Assembly: GCF_014647795.1 (NCBI RefSeq)
Contig: NZ_BMPW01000002.1
Location: 419,507-483,506, forward strand
Reading direction: 5' to 3'
Source of the DNA: Actinoplanes campanulatus
Lineage (GTDB): Bacteria > Actinomycetota > Actinomycetes > Mycobacteriales > Micromonosporaceae
DNA: 64,000 nt
The position numbers and the translations under genes are program-made. The stretch's first letter is position 1. Each line of letters begins with the position of its first letter. Below are positions 16,189-25,806 of this stretch, one piece after another. The notes under the pieces were generated by a model, which was given only the letters and a program-made list of their open reading frames with translations, was not told where the DNA came from and searched no databases.

Positions 16189-16970
16189 GCGGGCGTGTCC
16201 TCCCTGTCAAAGTCCGCCGGAGCGGGAACGGGCCTCTTGTCCGCCCAGCGGGCGGCCATCTGCTCGTCCGACATGCGCCGGCCGAACGCGAAAAAGTACC
16301 AGCGCAGGTAACTCGGCATGAACCGGCCCACGTCGAAGTGCGACTCCCCGAGCTGCCGGTCGAGCCAGATCGTGGGGAGCTCGGCCACCGGGCGGCGCAG
16401 GCGGGTCGCCTTCGCGGTCAGCTCGATGCCGATCTCGAAACCGGTGTTCGACTCGATGCCGACCTCGCGGACGAAGTCGGTGTCGTACGCCTTGAAGCTG
16501 TTCGTGGCGTCCCGGGTGCCGACCCGGGCGAACATGCTCAGCGTCTTCCCGGCCCACCGCGACGCCATCCGCTTGAACCGCGGCCCGCCCACCTGCTGCC
16601 CGCCGGGCATGTAGCGGGACGCCGCCGCGACCACCACGCCGCGGTCCACCAGCCGGGCCAGGTCGTCGATCTGCCGCGGGTCGTCGCAGCCGTCGGCCAT
16701 CGTCACGACCGCCACCGGGGCGCGCGCCGCGTCGATGCCGAACCGGATGGCGTTGGCCGGGCCCCGGCCGTACGTGTTCAGCACGGCCCGCACCCGCGGA
16801 TCGGTCCGGGCCAGCTCGTGCACGAACGGCACCGTGGTGTCCTCGGGCATGTCGTGCACGACCAGCACCTCCGCGGGCAGCAGCACCTCGCGCAGGATCC
16901 GCTCCAGGTGGCGGACCACCTCCGGCCCCTCGTTGTAGACCGGGATGACCACCGAGATCCGTGGCGTCAC
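16185..16970 (-). CDS. GT2-family glycosyltransferase
   Basis: A 261-residue GT-A-fold transferase. The start ISVVIPVYNEG is the family hallmark, and a DxD-like acidic motif occurs in VVTMADGCDDPRQ. No TM helix is seen, so it probably works at the inner membrane face on a polyprenyl-linked acceptor, like dolichyl-phosphate mannosyltransferase-type enzymes. The GTG at 16970 overlaps the upstream stop as GTGA, and its own stop overlaps the epimerase ATG. An in-frame ATG at 17000 is an alternative. Tight coupling with epimerase and dehydrogenase indicates one glycan pathway. Confidence 0.9.
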   Translation of the reverse strand: MTPRISVVIPVYNEGPEVVRHLERILREVLLPAEVLVVHDMPEDTTVPFVHELARTDPRVRAVLNTYGRGPANAIRFGIDAARAPVAVVTMADGCDDPRQIDDLARLVDRGVVVAAASRYMPGGQQVGGPRFKRMASRWAGKTLSMFARVGTRDATNSFKAYDTDFVREVGIESNTGFEIGIELTAKATRLRRPVAELPTIWLDRQLGESHFDVGRFMPSYLRWYFFAFGRRMSDEQMAARWADKRPVPAPADFDREDTPA

Positions 16971-18172
16971 ACCCGCACCCCCGTTCCGGTCAGGCCCCAC
17001 ATGTCGATCACCGGTTTGTCGGTGTCGAGATCGGCATAGTCGGGGTGGGGTGAGGCGATGACCAGGAGATCGGCCCGTTTGAGGACGTCGTCGAGCGGAA
17101 GGAACCGGTCGTCCTGGACGTACGGGTCGGTGCAGAGGGTCTCCCGCGCCTTCAGCGTCAGGATCTTCCGCAGCTTGTACGCCAGGCTGTCCCGCGAGTC
17201 GTCGCTGCCGCCCTTGAACGCCATGCCCAGGATGCCGACGCTCAGCTCACCGAGGTCGAAGCGGTCCTCCAGCCGGGACACCAGGTACAGCGGCAGACCC
17301 TCGTTGATCAGCATCGCCGAGTGGCCGAGCACGAAGTTGTTCCGGTTGAACGCGGCCAGCTGCATGGTGTCCTTGAGCAGGCACGGCCCGGCCGCGAAGC
17401 CCGGCATCGGCAGGTCGGCCGCGCGCGGGTAGTCGAACGACACGGCGTGCCGGATCCGGGCGAAGTCGAGGCCGAAGTCGTTGGCCATCATCCAGAACTG
17501 GTTGGCCGCCGCGAACTTGAGGTAGCGCCAGGTGTTGGTGAACAGCTTGGCGAGCTCGGCCTCCTCCGGCTCCAGCCGGACGATCGAGTCGGTCAGGTTG
17601 CGGAACAACCGCTCCGCACGGTCCAGAGCCTCAGGGGTACGCGCGGCGACGATCTGCGGCAGCGTGAAGAGCTCGGTCATGGCCCGGCCCTCGGCGATCC
17701 GCTCGGGGCAGAAGGCCACGTCCACCTGGAGCCCGCGGCTGTTCAGCAGCTTCTCGGTCAGCGCCGTCACGCCCGGGTAGACCGTGCTGCGCAGGACGAT
17801 GAGCTGACCGTCGTGCAGGTGCTCCACGCAGCGCTCGATGGCCCGCGGAACCGCGCCGAGGTCCGGGTTGAGGTGCTCGTCGACCGGGGTGCCCACGACC
17901 ACGACCAGGGCGTCGGCCAGCCCGACGCTCGCGGGTGAGGTGCTGGCCCGCAACCGGCCGGCGGCGAGCGCCTCGGCCAGCGGCCCGGCGGCGCCCTCCT
18001 CGGCGAACGGCATGTCACCGGAGTTCACCCGCGCGACAGCGGTCTCGTCGATGTCGTACAGCACCACGGAGAGACCCCGCGCGGCGAGTGCGATACCCAG
18101 CGGGAGGCCCACCCGGCCACACCCGCCGACCACGCAGACGTCCACGCCGAGGGCCTCATCTACCTCGGTCAT
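16967..18172 (-). CDS. UDP-glucose/GDP-mannose dehydrogenase family enzyme
   Basis: A 401-residue NAD-dependent four-electron nucleotide-sugar dehydrogenase that makes a UDP-uronic acid or ManNAcA-type product. The NAD fold is at VCVVGGCGRVGLPLGIALA. The catalytic cysteine lies in GFAAGPCLLKD, close to the family GxGGxC motif. The central helix and C-terminal UDP-binding domain (GMAFKGGSDDSRDS) are present. It is the first gene of the leftward operon, with divergent expression from the FkbM methyltransferase gene across a ~100-base gap that must carry both promoters. Confidence 0.9.
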   Translation of the reverse strand: MTEVDEALGVDVCVVGGCGRVGLPLGIALAARGLSVVLYDIDETAVARVNSGDMPFAEEGAAGPLAEALAAGRLRASTSPASVGLADALVVVVGTPVDEHLNPDLGAVPRAIERCVEHLHDGQLIVLRSTVYPGVTALTEKLLNSRGLQVDVAFCPERIAEGRAMTELFTLPQIVAARTPEALDRAERLFRNLTDSIVRLEPEEAELAKLFTNTWRYLKFAAANQFWMMANDFGLDFARIRHAVSFDYPRAADLPMPGFAAGPCLLKDTMQLAAFNRNNFVLGHSAMLINEGLPLYLVSRLEDRFDLGELSVGILGMAFKGGSDDSRDSLAYKLRKILTLKARETLCTDPYVQDDRFLPLDDVLKRADLLVIASPHPDYADLDTDKPVIDMWGLTGTGVRV

Positions 18173-18273
18173 TTCGCCTCACAATCCCCGCCAGGCTCTG
18201 GCGTAGAGGCAGGTTACTCGTGAGTCAACCTCGGGTCTACCCATGCGTAGCGAAGGGGCTATCGTTCGTCACC

Positions 18274-19029
18274 ATGGCAGGCACGCCGACCACCACACTG
18301 AGCTCGCGGATCGCCGCGCTGCTCCCCGCCCGCGCCGTCGCGGCCGCGGTGCGCACCGCTTATCCGAGGGTCGAGCCGGAGCTCGCCCGGCTAGCGTCCT
18401 ACGCGCCGCACTGCGCCACCGCGGTCGACGTCGGGGCCTGGTACGGCCCGTGGACCCGCGGGCTGCGCAGGATCGCCGACCGGGTGGTTTCCGTCGAACC
18501 GGTGCCGGAGCTGGCCCGCCATGTGGCCGGCGCCTTCCCGGACGTTCGGGTGATCGAGGCGGTGGCCTCGGACCATCCCGGCACGGCCCAATTGTTCCTG
18601 CCGACCGGCGGCCCCGGGGCGGGAACCTCGTCGGTCGAGCACGGTGACGGCCCGACCGCGACGGTCCAGCGGATCACCATCGACTCGCTCGAGCTGACCG
18701 GTGTCGGATTCATGAAGCTGGACGTCGAGGGCCACGAGATGCCGGCCCTGCTCGGCGCCGAGCAGACGATCAAGCGGGACCGGCCGTTGCTGATCGTCGA
18801 GCTGGAGGAGCGGATCCAGCCGATCCAGCCGGTGCTCGACCTGCTCGCCGGCTGGGGTTACCGGGCCTTCGTGATGCCGGGCCGCGAGTGGCTGCCGCTG
18901 GAGAGCTTCGACCTGCTCACCCACCAGAAGGGCGCGCTCGCCCGGATCGACCAGAGCTTCGTGCGGCGGGTCATCCGGCCCGAGCCGCGCTACGTCAACA
19001 TGCTGCTCTTCCGCCCGGAGCCGGAGTGA
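18274..19029 (+). CDS. FkbM-family methyltransferase
   Basis: A 251-residue SAM-dependent methyltransferase. The SAM loop is VDVGAWYGPWTRG near residue 50. The FkbM signature includes FMKLDVEGHEMPALLGAE. FkbM enzymes O-methylate sugars or small molecules; here the glycan genes on both sides suggest envelope-sugar methylation. The ATG at 18274 gives the usual family length. The next gene starts with GTG overlapping its stop (GTGA), so the two are coupled. Confidence 0.88.
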   Translation: MAGTPTTTLSSRIAALLPARAVAAAVRTAYPRVEPELARLASYAPHCATAVDVGAWYGPWTRGLRRIADRVVSVEPVPELARHVAGAFPDVRVIEAVASDHPGTAQLFLPTGGPGAGTSSVEHGDGPTATVQRITIDSLELTGVGFMKLDVEGHEMPALLGAEQTIKRDRPLLIVELEERIQPIQPVLDLLAGWGYRAFVMPGREWLPLESFDLLTHQKGALARIDQSFVRRVIRPEPRYVNMLLFRPEPE

Positions 19030-20840
19030 CCACGGCCGCCGTGCCCGCGACCCGGGCCTGGCGGATCGACCCGGTCCACGCCGTCGCCGCGGTGCTGATC
19101 GCCGCGAGCGTGGCGTGGCGGGCGCTGATCACCCGGCGTGGCTACCTGACGATCGACGACTTCCCGATCCTGTCGCAGGCCGACGCGTCCGGGCTCACCC
19201 CGGGCCACCTGCTCTCGCTCTACAACAACCACCTGATGCCGGGCGGCCGGCTCATCGTGTGGATCGCCGAGCGGATGACCGGGTACGAGTACTGGCCGTA
19301 CGCCGCCCTGATGATGATCGGCCAACTGGCCGTCGGCATCACCTTCTACCGTCTGCTGCGGCTCATGCTGCCGGCCGGGTGGGCGCTGCTCGTACCGCTG
19401 ACGCTCTTCCTCTTCAACCCGCTGACCCTCGAGGTCACCGCCTGGTGGGCGGTCGGGGTCAACCTGCTGCCCATGCAGCTGGCCATGATCCTGGCGATCG
19501 GCGCCCAGGTCCGCTACGTGCGCACCGGCGAGAACCGGCACCTCGTGGCGCTCGGAGCCGCCGTGCTGTTCGGGATGTTCTTCTTCGAGAAGGCGCTGTT
19601 CGCCATCCCGATGGTCTTCCTGGTGACCCTGTTCCTGTACGCGCCGGGCGGCCCGCTGCGCGCCGTGTTCACCACGATCCGCCGCTGGTGGAAGTCGTGG
19701 GCCGTGCTGACCGCGGTCGCCCTGGTCTACCTCGCCGCTTACCTGGGCATGTCGACCTCCGGCTCGACGCTGCGCCGCCCGTCGTCGGCGGCCGAGGTGG
19801 GCGCCTTCTTCGCCCAGTTCTTCGGCGAGTCCCTGGCCCCTGCCCTGTTCGGCGGCCCGTGGACCTGGCTGGGCGCCGGCGACGGCACGCCGGTGGTCGC
19901 CCCGCAACCGGCCGCCGTCTGGGTGTCCTGGGCGCTGACCGCGATCCTGGTGGTCGGCACCGTCTGGTGGCGCCGGTGGGTCGCGGTCCGGGCGTGGAGC
20001 CTGCTCGTCGTCTTCACCGCCCTGGCCGGCGGCCTGATCGCGGCCACTCGGCTCGGCTCGGCGCTCAGCGGCGTGGCCGGTCTGGTGCCCCGCTACCTCG
20101 GTGACGTCCTGCCGCTGGCCGCCCTCTGCGTCGGCGTCGCGGTGTGCGGCCTGCGGGCCGTCGACGACACCCCGGAGCCACCGGACCGGAAATCCGGCCA
20201 GCTGTGGTTCGTGGCCCTGGTCGTGCTGATCGCCAGCAGCGTCTACAGCGGCGTGGGCTTCGACGCCGAGTGGCGGCACAAGATCGGCCGCGACTACCTG
20301 AGCACCGCGGAGGCCGACCTGGCCGCCGCCGAGGCCGGCACGGTCTTCATGGACCAGCCGGTTCCGGAGGCGGTGGTGCCGAGCATGTCGTACCCGTGGA
20401 ACATGCAGTCGAAGTTCTTCGGCCCGCTGGAGAAGCCGCCGATCTTCGTCACCGAGGCCCGCCGGCTGTCGATCTTCGACGAGGCCGGGCACGTCCGCCC
20501 GGCCTGGGTGGACGGGGTCTCCGCGAAGCCGGGCCCGGTCGCCGGCTGCGGCTACCGGGCCACCGGTGGCAAGCCGGTCACGATCGAGCTGGACGGCCCG
20601 GTGCAGGACTACTGGCAGGTGGTGCGGATCAGCTACCTCAGCGACCGGGACACCAGCGCCAGCATCCAGGTCGGCCGGCACGTGCCGCGCACCTTCGACA
20701 TCCACCGCGGCCTCAACGCGATGTTCCTGCTGATGCTGGTCGAGGGCGACGAGGCCGAGCTGAAGGTCGACGATCCGGCGGCCAACCTGTGCACCGACGA
20801 GATCGACATCGGCGCGCTGGTGCCGCAGCCGGTGGGATGA
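19026..20840 (+). CDS. polytopic membrane protein, possible GT-C-type glycosyltransferase
   Basis: A 604-residue protein with about 10-12 TM helices, a large first outer loop (DDFPILSQAD, near residue 45, and YNNHLMPGGRLIVW) and a soluble C-terminal domain of about 180 residues after LWFVALVVLIASSVYSGVG. An acidic motif in the first loop and this topology resemble GT-C lipid-sugar-dependent transferases, but there is no sure family match. It overlaps both neighbours by four bases (GTGA at its start, ATGA at its end), so it is part of the envelope operon. The donor and acceptor are unknown. Confidence 0.75.
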   Translation: MTTAAVPATRAWRIDPVHAVAAVLIAASVAWRALITRRGYLTIDDFPILSQADASGLTPGHLLSLYNNHLMPGGRLIVWIAERMTGYEYWPYAALMMIGQLAVGITFYRLLRLMLPAGWALLVPLTLFLFNPLTLEVTAWWAVGVNLLPMQLAMILAIGAQVRYVRTGENRHLVALGAAVLFGMFFFEKALFAIPMVFLVTLFLYAPGGPLRAVFTTIRRWWKSWAVLTAVALVYLAAYLGMSTSGSTLRRPSSAAEVGAFFAQFFGESLAPALFGGPWTWLGAGDGTPVVAPQPAAVWVSWALTAILVVGTVWWRRWVAVRAWSLLVVFTALAGGLIAATRLGSALSGVAGLVPRYLGDVLPLAALCVGVAVCGLRAVDDTPEPPDRKSGQLWFVALVVLIASSVYSGVGFDAEWRHKIGRDYLSTAEADLAAAEAGTVFMDQPVPEAVVPSMSYPWNMQSKFFGPLEKPPIFVTEARRLSIFDEAGHVRPAWVDGVSAKPGPVAGCGYRATGGKPVTIELDGPVQDYWQVVRISYLSDRDTSASIQVGRHVPRTFDIHRGLNAMFLLMLVEGDEAELKVDDPAANLCTDEIDIGALVPQPVG

Positions 20841-22531
20841 GCGTGCGGCCCCGCCTCGTCCCGCACGCGGTCGCGGCGGCGGTCACCGCGGTGGTCCTCG
20901 CGCCGCTGGCCATGCCCGGGTACGCGCTGCGCTACGACATGGTGTTCGTCCCACGGCAGGCGCTGAGCTGGGAGATGATCGCCCCGGCCGACGCCCTGCC
21001 CCGGGCCGTCCCGCTGGACGCCGTGGTGGCGCTGGCCAACCTGGCCGTGCCCGGCTGGCTGTTGCAGCGGGTCGCGCTGGTCGCGGTGATCTACCTGGCC
21101 GCGCTCGGCGCCGCCCGGCTGCTGCCCTCCGAACGGACACTGCCCCGGGTGGTGGCCGCTGTCGGGTACGCCTGGACGCCGTTCCTGGCCGAACGTCTGC
21201 TCCTGGGCCAGTGGGCGCTGCTTCTCGCGTACGCGATGATGCCCTGGCTGGTGAAGACGGCGCGCGACGTGCGCGCCGGGCGCCCGAACGCGCTGCCCCG
21301 GCTGGTGCTCGCGGCCGCGCCCGCCGCGGTGACCCCGACCGGCGGCCTGATCGCGCTGGTCACCGTGGCGGTGCTGCTCCCGCTGCGGAGCCGGCGCACG
21401 ATGGCCGCCCTCGCGGCGGTGGCCGCCCTGAACGCGCCCTGGCTGGTCTCCTCCGTGGTCAGCGCGGCCGGCGGGGCCAGTGACCCGGAGGGCGTGGCGC
21501 AGTTCGCGGCCCGCGCGGAGAACTGGGCCGGCCCGGTGGTGGCACTGCTCGGGACCGGCGGCATCTGGAACGGCCAGACCGTCCCGGCCAGCCGGGCGAC
21601 CGTGCTGGCCCCGCTGGTCACCCTGCTGATCCTGATCGCCGCCGCCGCCGGTGTGGGCGAGCTGCGGCGCCGGCTGCCGGACGTCGCCGGGCGGCTGCTG
21701 ATCCTGGCCGCCGGCGGGTTCCTGCTGGCCGTGGCCGGGGTGGTGGGCCCGGGCGTCACCCTGCTGGAGTGGCTGGTCGTGCACGTGCCCGGCGCCGGGC
21801 TGCTGCGCGACGGCCAGAAGTTCCTGATCCCGTACGCCCTGGCGCTGGCCCTGTGCTTCGCCCTCGGCGTGGAACGGCTCGCCGACCGCCTGGCGGCCCG
21901 CTTCGAGCCCACCGCCGGCCGGATCCTGCTGGCCGCCGCCCTGCTGCTGCCCCTGGTGGCACTGCCCGACCTGGCCTGGGGCGTCGGCGGGGCACTGCGC
22001 CCGGTGCGCTACCCGGCCGACTGGGCGGCCGTGCGGGCCCGGGTGGAGGCCGCCCCCGGCGAGGTGCTGTCGCTGCCGTTCGAGGGCTACCAGCGGTACG
22101 CCTGGACCGACGGTGTCGTGGTGCGCGACCCGGCGCCCCGCTACCTGGACGTGCCGGTGCTGATCAACGACGCGCTGCGGGTCGGCCCGGTCCTGGTCGA
22201 CGGGGAGAGCCCCCGGGCCGCCGCGGCAGCCGCGGTCCTGGCCGCCGGCCGCCCGGCCGCCGAGATCGGCACCCACTGGGTCCTGGTCCGGCGGGGAAGC
22301 GGCGAGCCGGACGCGAGCGTGCTCGCCGGGCTCCGGCTGGTGTACGACGGCCGGTATCTCCAACTCTGGGAGAACCCATCGACTCCGGCCGTTGTCCGGT
22401 CGGCCGATCCGGGCCGGCGGGCCGCGGCCCTGGCCGCCCACCTGCTGGCCGCGATGGTGCTGGTCGGCGCGATTGTTCTACTGCGGAGAAGAAGCCGATC
22501 AACCGCTCTCCCTAGTGCTACTGGGCAGTAG
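20837..22531 (+). CDS. polytopic membrane protein related to AftD N-terminal region
   Basis: A 564-residue membrane protein with about 11 helices. The segment GAGLLRDGQKFLIPYALALA parallels PLRNVHKFEPNLRLPLALGL in the AftD-like protein 5 kb downstream, and both have similar helix spacing. It resembles mycobacterial Rv0226c-type membrane proteins (from memory; not searched). It is probably a GT-C-like enzyme or partner in polysaccharide polymerisation. ATG overlaps the upstream stop. A CTACTGGGCAGTAG palindrome sits at its stop codon. Confidence 0.75.
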   Translation: MSVRPRLVPHAVAAAVTAVVLAPLAMPGYALRYDMVFVPRQALSWEMIAPADALPRAVPLDAVVALANLAVPGWLLQRVALVAVIYLAALGAARLLPSERTLPRVVAAVGYAWTPFLAERLLLGQWALLLAYAMMPWLVKTARDVRAGRPNALPRLVLAAAPAAVTPTGGLIALVTVAVLLPLRSRRTMAALAAVAALNAPWLVSSVVSAAGGASDPEGVAQFAARAENWAGPVVALLGTGGIWNGQTVPASRATVLAPLVTLLILIAAAAGVGELRRRLPDVAGRLLILAAGGFLLAVAGVVGPGVTLLEWLVVHVPGAGLLRDGQKFLIPYALALALCFALGVERLADRLAARFEPTAGRILLAAALLLPLVALPDLAWGVGGALRPVRYPADWAAVRARVEAAPGEVLSLPFEGYQRYAWTDGVVVRDPAPRYLDVPVLINDALRVGPVLVDGESPRAAAAAAVLAAGRPAAEIGTHWVLVRRGSGEPDASVLAGLRLVYDGRYLQLWENPSTPAVVRSADPGRRAAALAAHLLAAMVLVGAIVLLRRRSRSTALPSATGQ

Positions 22532-22576
22532 ATCGTGATACGGTCCGCGCACCCACGACTCCGGGGAGGAAAGATC

Positions 22577-22744
22577 ATGGCCAAACTGGCCACGTTCGTC
22601 ATCGCGACGTTTGCCGGGGGCATCCTCGGCATCGTCGGCGTCGTCGCGGCGGTCGGTGCCGCGAACCCGTCGGCCGACACCGTCGCCAGCGTCAGCAGCA
22701 ACAAAGACCCGAAGCAGGGTGACGCGGTCTACGGCGTTCGCTGA
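22577..22744 (+). CDS. DUF2613-like small membrane or secreted peptide
   Basis: A 55-residue protein with one hydrophobic segment near the N-terminus (FVIATFAGGILGIVGVVAAV) and a polar tail ending DAVYGVR. GGGGAGGAAAG is a strong ribosome site. It looks like DUF2613, small actinobacterial secreted proteins; in mycobacteria such a gene (Rv0236A) sits beside aftD. Here an AftD-like gene is 3 kb away, supporting the match. Its function is unknown. A strong hairpin follows. Confidence 0.7.
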   Translation: MAKLATFVIATFAGGILGIVGVVAAVGAANPSADTVASVSSNKDPKQGDAVYGVR

Positions 22745-22754
22745 ACGGCAAACG

Positions 22755-22792
22755 GAAAGCCGGCCGGTTCCCTCGGGAACCGGCCGGCTTTC
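22755..22792. terminator. bidirectional hairpin terminator
   Basis: Perfect 18-bp arms (22755-22772 and 22775-22792) with a 2-4 base loop, flanked by A/T-rich ends GAAA and TTTC. It serves the small rightward gene and the convergent GT4 gene. Confidence 0.9.
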
Positions 22793-22810
22793 TCGTGTGC
22801 CGGGGGTTTC

Positions 22811-23992
22811 TCAGGCCACCCGCTGGTCCACCGGGGCGGGCTCCTCACCGGACAGCTGCCGGGCCACCACCTTGCCGAAGGTCTCGCCCGCGTTCTCCCA
22901 GGTGAACTGCTTGGCGTGCACGGCCGCGGCGGCGCCCATCCCGCCGCGCCGGACGGCGTCCAGCAGCAGCGCCCGGACCTGGAGGAAGAAGTCGTACTCG
23001 TTCTCGACGAGCACGCCGGTCTCCCCGTCCACCATGGCGTCGGCGACCCCGCCGGCCGACCGGAACGCCACCGACGGCGTGCCCCGGACCCCGGCCTCGA
23101 CGATCGTCAGGCCCCAGCCCTCCTTGAGCGAGGGCGCCAGCAGCAGCCAGGAGCCGCAGAGCAGCTCGTGCTTCTCCTGTTCGGAGACGAAGCCGGTGAA
23201 CCGCACCCGCTCCTCGATGCCCAGGTCCTCGGTGAGCTGCCGCAGCGGCTCGTCCCACCAGCCCTGCCCGGCCACCACCAGCTCGACCCCCGGCAGCTCC
23301 AGAGCCAGCAGGGCGGTCGCCCGCAGGGCGAACTCGACCCGCTTGTGCGGCACCAGGCGGCCCAGCACCATGAGGCTCGGATGCGGGGTACGCGGAGCCG
23401 GCGGCTCGGTGACCTCGGGGGTGCCGTTGTGCACGACCGCGATCCGGTGCCGGTCGACGCCCAGGCCGACGAGCTCTTCGCGGGTCGACTCGGAGACCGT
23501 CACGTACTGACAGTCGCGGTAGACCCGGACGGCCAGCCGGGACTCGATCCACCAGCCGACCCGGGCCAGCCGCGGGCCGAAGACGACCGGCCACTGTTCC
23601 CGGTGCACGTGGTGGACCAGGGCGATCACCGGGACCCGCGCGTACAGGCGGCTGAGGAACGGGATGCCGTTGCCCACGTCGATGATCAGGTCCGGTCGGC
23701 CGAGCCGGCGGCGGGCCAGTGGGCCGATGCCGAGCAGGCCGATCAGGTAGGTGATCGCGGCGAGCAGGTAGACCGTGTGTCGTCCACCTCGGCGGATTAT
23801 CCGCACTCCGTCTGGAGTAGTCTCCTCCGCCGGAGCGTTGCCGTGCGCCTGGCAGAGCAGGGTCACCAGGTAACCCCCGCGGACGAATTCCGCGGCCACC
23901 CGGTCGAGGAACAGCTCCGAGCCGCCCCCCTCGGGGTGCTTGGTGTCACGCCAGTTGAGGAACAGGACGTGACCGCCGCTGAGCTCCGTCAT
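22811..23992 (-). CDS. GT4-family glycosyltransferase
   Basis: A 393-residue GT-B retaining glycosyltransferase. The N-domain has the glycine-rich EGGGSELFLDRVA. The C-domain has MVLGRLVPHKRVEFAL, and the EX7E nucleotide-sugar motif is EGWGLTIVEA. It probably transfers a sugar from an NDP donor to a lipid-linked acceptor at the inner membrane face. It resembles Rv0225-type transferases of the mycobacterial envelope locus (from memory). It is transcribed divergently from the SBP-VWA gene and converges on the DUF2613-like gene. Confidence 0.9.
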   Translation of the reverse strand: MTELSGGHVLFLNWRDTKHPEGGGSELFLDRVAAEFVRGGYLVTLLCQAHGNAPAEETTPDGVRIIRRGGRHTVYLLAAITYLIGLLGIGPLARRRLGRPDLIIDVGNGIPFLSRLYARVPVIALVHHVHREQWPVVFGPRLARVGWWIESRLAVRVYRDCQYVTVSESTREELVGLGVDRHRIAVVHNGTPEVTEPPAPRTPHPSLMVLGRLVPHKRVEFALRATALLALELPGVELVVAGQGWWDEPLRQLTEDLGIEERVRFTGFVSEQEKHELLCGSWLLLAPSLKEGWGLTIVEAGVRGTPSVAFRSAGGVADAMVDGETGVLVENEYDFFLQVRALLLDAVRRGGMGAAAAVHAKQFTWENAGETFGKVVARQLSGEEPAPVDQRVA

Positions 23993-24096
23993 GGTCTACT
24001 CTGCCACCCCTACTAGCGAGTACGATTCGCGGTCGCGTCACAGTAGGGCAGCTCAGGGAGCCACCGCAACGGTCGCACCACAACGGGAGGAGGCGC

Positions 24097-25806
24097 GTGA
24101 GCGAGGGAAGCCTCCGCGCGCGACCGGAGTTCTGGCCGGTCATGATGCTGAGCATCACGTTGATCGCGGTTCTGGCCGGGTGGTCCGGATTTACATATCT
24201 CGATCGAACCAGAAGCGATCCGGACTGCGCCGAGCGGACCTCGCTACGGGTCGCGGCGGCGCCGAGCATCGCGCCGCCGGTTCGCCAGATCGCGGCGCGG
24301 CTCTCCGCCCGTGACCGCTGCCTGGACCTGGTGGTCGAGGAACGTGAGTCGGCCGAGGTGCTGCGGGCCGTCGCCCGGACCGCTCCGGACATCGTGGACC
24401 CGCTCGCCGCCTCGCCGTCGGCCTCCGCGAGCGCCGCCGCCGCGGCCGTGGCCGAGGCGCCCGACGTCTGGGTGCCCGAGTCGACCCTCTGGCTGCGCCG
24501 GGCCCGTGCGATCGGCGCCTTCCAGGTCCCCGCCGAGGGGGTGTCGGTGGCCACCACCCCGGTGGTGCTGTCCCTCGACGAGAAGACCGCGACCCGGCTC
24601 CAGAACCGCAAGGGCGGCCTGGCCTGGCAGCGCCTGGTCGGCGCCGCGCGGCTGCCGGTCCCGGTGGCGCTGCCCGACCCGGCGACCAGCCCGCTCGGCT
24701 TCGGCGCCCTGGTCGGTGTCAAGGCCGTCGCCAAGAACCACGCACCCACCACGGTCGCGATCATGCGGCGGCTGGCGCGTTACACCGTGCCGACCGCCGG
24801 TGAGGCCGCCCCCGACCCGGTCGGGCCCGGAGCGAAGGAGACCGCGGTGGTCAGCACCGAGCAGCAGGTGCTGTTCGCGGACGCGGGCGGCAGACGGCAG
24901 GTGGCCGTCTACCCGGCCGCCGCGGTGCCCGGCCCGGACTACCCGTACGCCGTGCTCACCGCCGCCGAACAGGCCCGCGAGTCGGCCACCGCCCTGCTGC
25001 GCGCCCTGCTCGCCGCGGACGGCGCCGCCGCCGTCACCGGGCACGGCCTGCGCACCCCGGACGGCGCCGCCCCGGAGGGCATCCCGGCCGCCACCAAGGT
25101 CCGCTCCACCGGCTACCCGCCGGCCGCGCTGCCCGCCGAGGGTGACGCCGAGACCCTGCTCAACACCTGGGGCGGGGTGCACATCAGCGCCCGCATGCTG
25201 GCCGTCTTCGACATCTCCGGCTCGATGGCCGAGGTGGTGCCCGGCTCCACCGAGACCCGGATGCAGGCCACCGTGAAGGCCGCCCAGGACGGCGTGCAGC
25301 TACTGCTGCCCACCACCGAGCTGGGCGTCTGGGAGTTCTCCACCGACCTGGACGGCAAGCGCGACTACCGCGAGCTGGTGCCGGTCGGGCCGATCGGGCC
25401 GCGCCGCGACGAGATCATCCGCAAGGTCGGCAAGATGGAGGTCGAGGAGGGCGGTCACACCGGCCTGTACGACACCGCCTTGGCCGCCTACCGCGACGCC
25501 ACCCGTAACTGGACGGCCGGCCGGATCAACATGGTGCTGATCCTGACCGACGGCCGCGACGACAACGCCAGCGGCGTCAAGCGCGCCGAACTGCTCCGTG
25601 AGCTGGGCGAACTGGTGGACCGGAAGCGACCGCTGCCGATCCTGTTCATCGGCGTCGGCCCGGAGATCGACAAGAGTGAGCTGAACCAGATCGCGAAGGC
25701 CACCGGCGGGCAGGTCGCCCTCACCGACAAGCCTTCCGGAATCCGGCAGATCTTCTACACTGCGCTCGCCGAATTCAGCTGCCTGCCCCCGGAGTGCCGC
25801 CGATGA
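24097..25806 (+). CDS. membrane-anchored substrate-binding and VWA domain protein
   Basis: A 569-residue protein with a single N-terminal TM helix (about residues 15-36) and an extracellular remainder. Residues ~48-330 look like a periplasmic-binding-protein fold (LRVAAAPSIAPPVRQIAARL, PDVWVPESTLWLRRA). Residues ~366-565 are a von Willebrand A domain with an intact MIDAS: DISGSMAE, and VLILTDGRDD. The GTG start follows GGGAGGAGG. Its stop overlaps the AftD-like ATG (ATGA), so the two are coupled, suggesting a metal-dependent adhesion or assembly role in glycan export or placement. The ligand is unknown. Confidence 0.85.
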   Translation: MSEGSLRARPEFWPVMMLSITLIAVLAGWSGFTYLDRTRSDPDCAERTSLRVAAAPSIAPPVRQIAARLSARDRCLDLVVEERESAEVLRAVARTAPDIVDPLAASPSASASAAAAAVAEAPDVWVPESTLWLRRARAIGAFQVPAEGVSVATTPVVLSLDEKTATRLQNRKGGLAWQRLVGAARLPVPVALPDPATSPLGFGALVGVKAVAKNHAPTTVAIMRRLARYTVPTAGEAAPDPVGPGAKETAVVSTEQQVLFADAGGRRQVAVYPAAAVPGPDYPYAVLTAAEQARESATALLRALLAADGAAAVTGHGLRTPDGAAPEGIPAATKVRSTGYPPAALPAEGDAETLLNTWGGVHISARMLAVFDISGSMAEVVPGSTETRMQATVKAAQDGVQLLLPTTELGVWEFSTDLDGKRDYRELVPVGPIGPRRDEIIRKVGKMEVEEGGHTGLYDTALAAYRDATRNWTAGRINMVLILTDGRDDNASGVKRAELLRELGELVDRKRPLPILFIGVGPEIDKSELNQIAKATGGQVALTDKPSGIRQIFYTALAEFSCLPPECRR